In this document: in pieces, positions 55,881 through 64,000 of the stretch
Layout: each line of letters starts with the position of its first letter
How positions within the stretch are numbered: position 1 is the first letter of the stretch
DNA from: Anaspis maculata
Taxonomy: Eukaryota > Arthropoda > Insecta > Coleoptera > Scraptiidae
Direction of reading: 5' to 3'
Length of the DNA stretch: 64,000 bases
Assembly: GCA_949128115.1 (NCBI GenBank)
Contig: OX421963.1
Coordinates: forward strand, 40,593,979 to 40,657,978
The notes under the pieces: generated by a model
The model's database searches: none
What the model saw: the letters and a program-made list of their open reading frames with translations, nothing else
What the model was told of the DNA's origin: nothing
Made by a program: the position numbers and the translations under genes

Positions 55881-57042
55881 TTAGTTTGAATATGCCTTGG
55901 GAATAAAACCTCAATTTCTTATTTTTCAAAGTAAAATGCAACTTTTACAAAAAACACATCATATCGTCATTGTTGGACTTCTGATCTGAAAAATTCAAAA
56001 ACCGTTTTGAGATACGGCGTTACGGCGTTGACCTCAGGCGTTATGTATATCATTAGAATTTGAAGAAAAAAATTGTTCACAAAAACGAGGATCTATTGAA
56101 CTGAACACAATTTCGCAATGCTTTATGTTCCACCCTGTGACAAATGCAACTTTAGGTGCATTCTTTTTACAACCTGAACTAAGTATTCTGACCTAAGTTG
56201 TTAGTGGTGTCTCACTTTCGCGCATGTGATTTCTCGCTCTTTCTCTCTCTAACTTAGATCGGATCAGTGAGTTTTGTGCTAAAAGGAAAGCACCTAATAT
56301 CGCCAACGAAGTAGATTGCTGAAAGATGTATCTGGACAACCGTGAGGACCAAATCGGTATCGGAAAAGTTTCGATACTGACATTTCAAATGTTGAGTAGT
56401 TTATTCTAGTACGGACGTGAGGGGAACCAACCATGCATTTCATTCCGATGCAAAACGTTTTTGCACATGAGTAGTAGGTACCTACAGGTCATTTTTGAGA
56501 AGTGGTGCTTCGATAGGACCCGCTTCCTGGCCTGGCCTGACTGGCGTGCTTCCTAAGAGGTCGAAGGTCCAAAAAATTATAATTTTTGAAATCGTTGCTT
56601 TTTTATATTTTTTTCGCTGGACTATATTTTTTAGAGGTCAAGGAACACAATGCAATAAGTTTCCAGAAAGTGTCATACACCAGTGGCGTACCAGACGGCT
56701 GCGAAAGGGCCGAGATGCGACTTTTTCTCAAGTCTTATGGTAAACCGTGACTAACACTTTTTTAGACATGTCTGGTATCATTTCTGACCGAATCACACAT
56801 CCTGATAAAAAAAAAACATTCAATTTTGATAGAGACGTGTTTAAACCTGTTCTATCAGAAAAAACATGTTTTTTTTACCCTTGAAATTGATGTTTTGTAA
56901 TTCTATCTCCATCATTGTCCAATGTATTTATAACTATGATTTTGACATAGACAGTTGGTTTGAGCTTTTTCACACACAGATATCATTTGTTGAAATTCTT
57001 TCCCGTCTTCGCAAAGTCACGGAGTGATTTTGTTTCTTGAGA

Positions 57043-57747
57043 CGTACAGGGTGATCCACCAAGATCCCCCTCTGTTAGAATTTTCCCGTTGGAATAAAAT
57101 GGTGGGAAAAGAAATTTTTCTTAATCATTTTTCCCGTAGAATTCAAATTTGGACACCAAAGTTTTTTGTATCTAATAGTATACAGGGTGTTTCAAAAAAC
57201 CTTCCAATTTTTTTCGACACCTTGTATCTGAATATTGGAAATGATGCGGCTTTTTCTTCTGAGTCCAGATATGTGATTTGATATCTGAATGAGATCATAT
57301 ACAGGGGTGTTCACTTCTCACCCCAGATTTCTCCCGCCAAATTTTTTTCAAGAAAAACGCCGGAACAGGTTGATTTTCATCGATGAGAATTCGGCAATAC
57401 GTGTCCTAGATGACCCTTTTGAAATAAAAATCGACCTATACCGGCGCTTTTCTTGAAAAGAATTTGGCGGGGGAAAGGGGAATGAGAAATCTGGGGTGGG
57501 AAGTGTGGAAATGAACAGCCTGTATGTGATCCTATTCAAATATCAAATTATATATCTGGACTTAGAAGAAAAAGCCGCATAGTTTGGAAATTTTTTGAAA
57601 CAGCCTGTATACTATAAGATACAGAAAAATTTGGTGTCCAAATTTGAATTATTCGGGAAAAATGGTTGGGAAAAACTTCTTTCCCCATCAATTTCTTTCG
57701 ACGGGAAAAAATCTAACACGGAGGAGGAAAATCTCGGTGGATCAGAA
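57043..57747. mobile_element. Palindromic element, ~700 bp
   Basis: 'GATCCACCAAGATC' (57053) is inverted near 57735 ('GATTTTCC' to 'GGTGGATC' with changes). 'TTTGGACACCAAA' and 'TTCTTCTGAGTCCAGATAT' are inverted near 57632 and 57555. The turn is near 57395. Two 'ACAGGGTG' or 'CAGCCTGTAT' motifs lie inside each arm, suggesting a composite history. The outermost bases have decayed. Confidence 0.8.
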
Positions 57748-57818
57748 TATCCATATTGCCGATTTGCTGATTTTGGTGTAATGTGGAGAGTATACCTACC
57801 CGTATCTTGTATAAATAC

Positions 57819-58335
57819 TGTTACGAGCGGCGATTCTGGATGAAGGCGATCTTTCTAGACTCTTCCCGTTAGGTCGCAGTGTACAAGTGCGGAGCGTTCT
57901 AGTGCATTCTAGAGTGTGCTTCTAGGTTTTTACCCCGTGAAACTGGATGGGAAGATTTGAACGGTCGATTAGAAAACATCAGCCGAATTGACGGAGGCGC
58001 CCACATTCGAGAACACACGGGAAGCAGGCGAAAGGTGTGTTATTATTCGGGAGTCGTCTAGAAATCGTATGCCGGCTCACTGTGGAATTTGCTGGAGGAC
58101 GATGGAAAGTACGGGAACACTTATCGGAAACATATCATGTAAGGCACCGTCTTCAGCCTACGCAGTAGTATCGAAATAGAAGCGATCCAGTGTGGATAAA
58201 AGCGAAGTAGTAACCTGCGATACTCCAAGTAGATACTTGTTGGCGTGTATTTATTGTAGTACGCAGTATTGAACAGTGTGTATTTTAAAACGATCGTCTC
58301 AATTGTAATCGAACCCGTACGCGAAATACTTAACA
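57819..58335. mobile_element. Solo LTR, copy 2
   Basis: TGTTACGAGCGGCGATTCTG at the left and GCGAAATACTTAACA at the right, flanked by an exact ATAC duplication (57815-57818, 58336-58339). Four-base duplications fit gypsy-type integrases. Inside are 'GTGTATTTATTGTAG' and 'AAACGATCGTCTCAATT', shared with the other two copies. Confidence 0.9.
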
Positions 58336-58578
58336 ATACGTTTGCTTTCATGCGCCGCCCGATACAAGTTATTCGCTATGCAGATACACACGAAAGAAAA
58401 TGCCCTACTGAGCCAAACGCCCGTGAGGGCTGAGGGCGGAGGGCACACCCACCTCTTTCTGTTTGACAAATATATGCTCTGTTTTTTCACAATATATCCC
58501 GTGACGTCGATTCCTATGCAAAAATCCAGGATACGTCAGTTCCAGCGTATGTTGCATGTATACCTAAAGAGTACAAAC

Positions 58579-59052
58579 CATCAGATCCGAGGCTGGTCAG
58601 CATGACGCCCGGCTGCTTCAGGTAGTGCAGGGCGGAAAAGCTGCCGGCGCCCAGCATGTGCGGTGGAACGGGAGGCGGAGCCGCCGGCGGTGGGGCCCTG
58701 GCGTACTGCTGGTAGGTCTGCTGCTGCTGCTGTTGCTGCAGGTCCGTGGGGAAGCACTGAGACGCCGGTCTCGGTTCCAGGTCCATGGACGGCTGGTCCG
58801 GTTGGATGTCGTCGTCTCGGGGTTCCGCCTGGGTAGCCGGATACGGCGATGGCGCGGGGGAGGGCAAGCTTTGGTCTCGGGGAGGCACGGCATCCGCTTC
58901 GACTCCAAGCGGCACCGTCGGACCGCAAGCCTGTTGCGGGCTGCCCGCACCGGAGGTGCCCTGCTGCTGGGGTGGATACGCATCCTGGGCACCCCACTGA
59001 CCTCGGGCTTGGTCCATTCCATCTTTGTAGAGCACATACGGGGCGGCTGTGT
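58579..59052 (-). CDS. cg: Combgap-like zinc-finger factor, exon A (Pro/Gln-rich)
   Basis: Internal exon after acceptor TTTTTACAG|AC, with donor GATG|GTTTGT; phase 1 at both ends, 474 bases. It reads TAAPYVLYKDGMDQARGQW, then a long Pro/Gln/Ala-rich stretch with seven consecutive glutamines. It ends with GAGSFSALHYLKQPG and SLGSDG. It has no zinc finger. Its opening (PYVLYKDGM) and closing (FSALHYLKQ) correspond to PHLVFKNGI and FGALQYLKQ in exon C, which suggests A+B is the partner copy of C. The phase requires at least one coding exon further upstream. None was found up to position 64000. Confidence 0.75.
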
Positions 59053-59349
59053 CTGTAAAAAAACATACATGGCTATAAGTTTCCGCAGCGAATCAGCGAT
59101 TGTAGGAAATTTATTGCGTATTCTTTTATATTGGGGTTACAATGTTCTTCCAATTTCCGAATATCTATCAAATAGAGAGTTTCCAATGGATACTGCAAAT
59201 TTCTAAATAAGAGGGGCTCAAAGCAGAAGTGAACCAAGTCCATTTTTCACTTTTTAGCGCATTTTCTCACTTGTTCTCAGTTACACCTAGCACAAACCTG
59301 CTTGGAGATGGACACTACATTTTATTTTTGGAATAAAATAAATCCATAT

Positions 59350-59866
59350 TGTTACGAGCAGCGATTCTGAAGAACACACGATCTTTCTAGACTCTTCGCA
59401 TTACGTCGCGGTGTACAGGTGCGGAGTTCTGGACATTCCCTGAATACACGCGATGGCTTGTAGATTGAAATACGTGGAGACTTGAACATGCGAGTAAAAC
59501 ACATCTGTCCATTTTGGCGGAGGTGCCGGGTTCACCGCACGTTGGGATTGCACGCGAAAGGTGTAAGATTTTTCGGGACTTGCCTAGAAATCATATGCCG
59601 GGTCACTGTGGAATTGGCTGAAGGACCTATGGAACATTCGAGAAGACTAGTCGGAGGTAGAAAAAAGCACCATGGATCGCCCACATTGAATGCGAATTGA
59701 TCGAGAGCGATAGAATAAGCGACTAGTAATCTGCGATATTCTCAAGTAAATGATTGGCGTGAATTTATTGTAGATTATTGTAATTTATTGCGCAGCAATA
59801 AACACTGCGTGTGTTCTAAAACGATCGTCTCAATTATAAACGAACCCGTACGCGAAATACATAACA
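59350..59866. mobile_element. Solo LTR, copy 3
   Basis: TGTTACGAGCAGCGATTCTG to GCGAAATACATAACA, flanked by an exact ATAT duplication (59346-59349, 59867-59870). Same length (517 bases) as copy 2 and the same orientation as both other copies. Confidence 0.9.
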
Positions 59867-59889
59867 ATATTCTATGGTATTCCCATGTA

Positions 59890-59973
59890 CAGTCCATTTT
59901 TTTTTAAATCGCACTGACGGTGAATGCAAAGGTGTGTACCATTTGCACCACAATGGACTAAAAAAAAGGACTG
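59890..59973. mobile_element. 84-bp MITE, TA-flanked
   Basis: The left end CAGTCCATTTTTTTTT and the right end AAAAAAAAGGACTG have TA on both sides (59888-59889, 59974-59975). The CAGTCC-type tip with TA fits small Tc1/mariner or pogo-type MITEs. Confidence 0.8.
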
Positions 59974-59975
59974 TA

Positions 59976-60852
59976 TAGGTATGGTTTTCCAGACGCAAAA
60001 GTCAAAATAGTCAAAAAAATTAGGTACGTATTTGTTCAAATACCTATTTACGCGTTTGTTGTGTTAATACATAAGATGTACCTAAGGACTTCTATATAAG
60101 TTGTATATGGATACCACAGTTTATGTATTTAAGTTCACACTTGTCAAAATAACCTCAAAAATTACAAAAAAATTACATTTTGCCATGGAAAAACAAGTAA
60201 AATAGTGTACAACGCTCGTGGCTGGTTACACAAGATGCTTTCCGACACTCAGCCTCTCACAGAGCTCGGGCTGAGCCCGCAACTCGCATGATCTACAATT
60301 ACAGCCTGAATGTCACGTTGCTATTTATGTCATAGTTTCATGCTAGAAATATATGACTGGAAAAGACAAGTTCAGAAACTTCGTAGTAACGTAGTCTCTC
60401 GTGCAGCTCGTGCCATATTTCTGACATGAAAATATGATGGAGAATAGTACCGTGGTGACACTCAGTTTCTTATATTGTTTTGGTCCGACACTTTTGAATC
60501 ACCCTGTATGTAGATAGTACATACGTTGAAACATTTATGTGGAAAAAAATTACGCAGGTTCTCAAATTATAGCTGGTTAGCACAAGGATTAGCGAGTGTT
60601 ACTGATGATAATGTTGTTTTTGATAAATTTTTAAAAATGTGCTTTTTATTTTTTAAATACTGCTTTGTACTTGGATTCCGATATTCAAATTTCGAAAATT
60701 TCATATTTTCAACGATGATATTTTGTTCATTGCTACAGAGCTTTCCCCTTTACTGTATAAAAGGACTTCTCACTGTTCACTAAAATAATTGGTATGTAGA
60801 ATGATTTTTATACTGGGTGTTGTTTTGAATTGTGAATTTCAGTAAGCTAGTA
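59976..60852. other. Nothing recognised
   Basis: Non-coding. 'GAATCACCCTGTATG' near 60497 again shows the ACAGGGTG tip motif without a partner I could find. Confidence 0.4.
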
Positions 60853-60961
60853 AAGTGAAAACGTATGTCTACGATTTGATTCAATTTGCTCTCTTCAGGA
60901 GGTCGGCCCGGGCCAGGCAACGGGGTAAGATGAATCAAGTCGTGGACATACGTTTCCACTT
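60853..60961. repeat. 109-bp hairpin MITE-like repeat
   Basis: 'AAGTGAAAACGTATGTCTAC' with 'GATTTGATTCA' is inverted as 'TGAATCAAGTCGTGGACATA' with 'CGTTTCCACTT'. The loop is GC-rich (GGCCCGGGCC). Confidence 0.75.
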
Positions 60962-62126
60962 CCACAGCTAACTCTAATTTATAATTTTGAAAAACACCTG
61001 TATTAGAACCTCAGCAATATTTATCGGAGCTAACTGTTTCGACTTGTGCGTGTGGTCAAGAATCTTGGCCGAATAGCAGCGCACGGAACCCGGCTGCCGG
61101 GATCCGATTTATTGGTCAATAGGACAAGCATTTCGCAAAAAACTTTTTCTGGTAACATTATAGTCCAACTAAGTATTATGTAAAATGTCCTTCAGCTCGT
61201 CAGAAATCGCAACTCCCAAGAATTATATCTGTAATTAATTATGAAGCTATGACACTGAGTTCAAACTAAATAGGACACAACCAAAATATTTATTTTTTAT
61301 GTCAGATAATTAAAATTCCATTCAATTATTATCTGGCATCATGCACTCGTTTTTTCATACTAAGCAATTTGTTACTCAATTACAGTGATGAGTTTATTTT
61401 ATAAATATTATGTACATTTTTTGCACCCCAGGCAGTTTTGTTACAATTTTTTTCGACTACCTACTTCGAAAATGAGCTTTTTTTTTAATCAATATATCAT
61501 TTCAAAAGTCGTACTTTTCAGCGGTTTTTCTGTGTCCCGCGGTCTATTTGAACGTATTTCCACCAGACATTCCACCTGTGTGATCAATTATAAGTTTTAA
61601 GATTAGATAATTATGTCTGTCTGCTTAGCTTGTGTAAAAATTTTTGCAGTTGAACTCCTTCTCGAGGAATAATGTTAGAGCCCTGAAACTTTTTCCATTG
61701 GATAGACTGTTGCCTTTTCGCATTTACTGACTCATTGTGATGAAATTTGGAACATACGCGTATCTTGTATAGATATACGCTTGTTTCAATTTGTGTGGAA
61801 AACCACTTTATATGTGAAAATTGATAAAACAAAAGAAGAGGTAGGTACTGCAGTGATGGAAATCCAATCGTCAAGCATTGAAGATTGAAAGTATTAGCAT
61901 TTTCAAGGTTTATTATGAAGAATTGCAGGGGCCTTTTTGTTGAAAAGTTAAGAATGATGTTTGGCATAATACCTAATAGTCGAATTAAAGGTGAATATTT
62001 TATTCATATTATAAAAAAGTTTAGGGTGACAGTTACCTTTGGCTCATATCAATTTAGACTGTTACTAGTAATTAAACACAGCACAATAGCTTCTGCACAA
62101 AGTTCCTTACTCAACTAGGTACGAGC
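60962..62126. other. Nothing recognised
   Basis: Non-coding sequence. The 118-codon minus-strand frame at 61967-61611 has no recognisable motif. Confidence 0.4.
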
Positions 62127-62164
62127 TAATTTAACATAATAATTTAAATTATTATGTTAAATTA
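62127..62164. repeat. 38-base perfect palindrome
   Basis: TAATTTAACATAATAATTT and its exact reverse complement are joined with no loop. It is all A/T except for one C and one G. Confidence 0.9.
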
Positions 62165-64000
62165 TATCGCGCGTCGCATTGTTTTCTCGTGCGAACGCCA
62201 CAAAATAGGACTGAGTAGTACATGGTCCCTTCCCCTTTTCTCCTTCCTCTAGTTGCTGCCTTTCTCCCAGTTCCCAGTTTATTACTATTAGCATTATAGT
62301 AGTAGGTAAGAACAAGAAACTGTATATGGGGTTAACTTTTTTATAATTAATTCTTATTTTTAGACAACTATTCCTATTCTGAGTGGTTTATGGTTTTTTT
62401 CCAACAAATTTGAGAGATAGGCTGAAGGTAACTGGCATGAAGTTTAGGTTCAATAAGTCGGTGTAGGTGTTGTACCAAATGACGCATGCATATGTAGGGA
62501 CAGAAAATATACAACTACATAATTTTCAGGATTGAGTTATCCATGAAATCTCATAAGCGCCAGCTGTAGATATAAACGTCTCTAGATCTGGACTCAAACC
62601 AAATTAAACTTGCTGCAAATGTGGCTCGAAACTATTTGAATTTTCATCAACATTAATTTAATTATTCGGCATCATCGATCCGACTGTCTGGACTTGTAGC
62701 ATAAGGTCATCTTTATTACCATTTGTGCAAGATAGAACACGATGACATTTATATGATAATCACGGTTAAAAATAGATTTGCATAATTTTATCTCGTTAAT
62801 TGTATCATTTGTTGTCATCGGCAGAATAGATATCAACATTGCTGACATTGAAACAATGCGAAATTCAATAGGAATAAAGGTAATTCTTACAAATGAAACT
62901 GGGCAGCAAAACAAACTCAATAAATAGGTGGCCCACCCAAAATTTTCACTGAAGTTTGAACTGCTTCAGCTTCCGAAAAAATAGGACTCATTCAAAAGTT
63001 TTTTCTCCTTAGGACAGAGACTGATACGGAGTGGACTGATTTCGCCCTGGTGTCATTGTGACACAAGGCCAAATTTGGTACAATCCATAACAGGCTCTGT
63101 CCTACTTTTTTTTGTCTGCAGTACTGCATTTTTGCAGTACTGTATTATGAACGAGGTATCGTTCGATCGATACGCTCATCTGCATCCATCGATATCTACG
63201 TATCGACAGGTATGTACAGGTGGTCCAGAAATGATATGAAAAAAATTTAATGATTGATAGATCATGGAAAACAATAACAAACCCAAAAACCATAAACAAA
63301 ATGAATATCAACGGAGATATAGCCCGTCAAAGTTGATGGTAGAAAACCTGAAATTCAGAAAATAGTTTGCTTCTGTCGTGATACCAATACTATGTCTCAT
63401 GGGGACATGGGGTATAGAATTCGAACTTAGCCCATCCAGTGTTTAATATAGGTACCTGTTTACATAAGAGTATCCAAATCGTTTTGAAATCACTTGGATA
63501 CTGCTTGAATTTTTTATCTGACATTTGACAAATCGGCTGGCATGCAAACGTCAGATGTCACTATGATAACAACTGTCAATGTGAAACTATACCTAAAACC
63601 TGTCATGATGCAAATAAAACTTGTGTTTTTCTATGTTATCAAAGATTGTGATAACTGATAAATCTTTGAAGGCAAGCTGAGAATTACTAAGCCCGTTACA
63701 GAAATACTTGAGTTGAGCAGACAAGACCCAATGAATTAGGATTGAGATTGTGACTATAACATTTTGACAGTACTACAGTACATAATGTCTTAAACGTGGG
63801 TTCAGTTTGAAACTGTTTTCAGATCGCACGCGTTTAGAGCTTGGATACGGTTTCGATCCAAAATTGTAAATGTTCACGTTCACAAGTTCAGTACCAAACT
63901 TACCAAGGTTTACTCAGTGTTTTTGAAATTTCAAACTCAAATAACCCCAAAACCACTGATCTGATGAAAATTTAACAAGTTTCAAAATATGTTTCTGTTC
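62165..64000. other. Nothing recognised
   Basis: Non-coding sequence upstream (on the minus strand) of exon A; likely intron or 5' flank of the zinc-finger gene. No 5' exon with a start codon could be defended. Confidence 0.4.

Larger units (their letters stand above)
54091..56401. mobile_element. Palindromic element, TA-flanked, each arm with its own insertion
   Basis: The left end AACTTCTCAACATTTAAAAT pairs with the right end ATTTCAAATGTTGAGTAGTT, with TA outside (54089-54090, 56402-56403). The arms share 'GATACATCTTTCAGCAAT', 'AAATTCTAATGATATA' and 'GAAGTCCAACAATGA' in inverse. The left arm is interrupted by a solo LTR (54432-54969) and the right arm by a SINE (55677-55897). The middle near 55380-55560 holds a CTGTCTGT-rich tract followed by 'GATAACTCCCAAACGGTGAA', a string I recall from other invertebrate repeats. 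Confidence 0.8.

Noticed and set aside
58581..59206. Three other long frames over exon A, on both strands
   Set aside because: GC-rich sequence leaves several frames open; only the frame ending SLGSDG fits the splice phase and the similarity to exon C.

Overview
This is a 64 kb piece of an animal nuclear genome, almost certainly an insect. It is AT-rich, has spliced genes with GT/AG introns, an insect-type LINE, tRNA-derived SINEs and very many short inverted-repeat transposons. Two host genes are visible. I cannot name the species from sequence alone; a hemipteran-like insect is a guess.

Left part (about 1-7.6 kb, + strand): the last three visible coding exons of an ATF7IP/MCAF1 (fly Windei) homologue, the cofactor of the H3K9 methyltransferase SETDB1. 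They carry a coiled-coil region, a SUMO-interacting motif and the C-terminal fibronectin-III domain. Upstream exons are not seen and may lie left of the window.

Middle intergenic part (7.6-23.8 kb): transposons. There is a TA-flanked palindrome, a decayed Ty3/gypsy element with an internal deletion, a MITE, fold-back repeats, and a 5.8 kb hAT-like element with an exact 8-bp target duplication. The hAT element holds a nearly full LINE, which itself holds a 148-bp MITE.

Right part (23.8-59.1 kb, - strand): one large C2H2 zinc-finger transcription factor gene that I read as combgap-like. Four coding exons (A 59052-58579, B 53555-53041 or 53085, C 50061-49396, D 27915-27599) are joined by phase-1 introns. 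Exons A+B and exon C are two copies of one module (short N-terminal motif, 'ALxYLKQ', 'LPDVIQ', four fingers); D adds a fifth finger type and the C-terminus. Exon B has a GC instead of a GT donor at the site where C has a perfect GT donor, and read-through gives an early stop. A likely 3.8 kb 3'UTR follows D. The 21 kb C-D intron is packed with satellite-like arrays and fold-back elements.

The most striking theme is the density of long near-palindromic elements with TA at both ends (arms 65 bp to 1.1 kb). Several are interrupted by younger insertions (a Tc1/mariner-like element, a solo LTR, a SINE), so the uninterrupted arm serves as an internal record of the empty site. The last 5 kb (59-64 kb) is non-coding and probably an intron or 5' flank of the zinc-finger gene.
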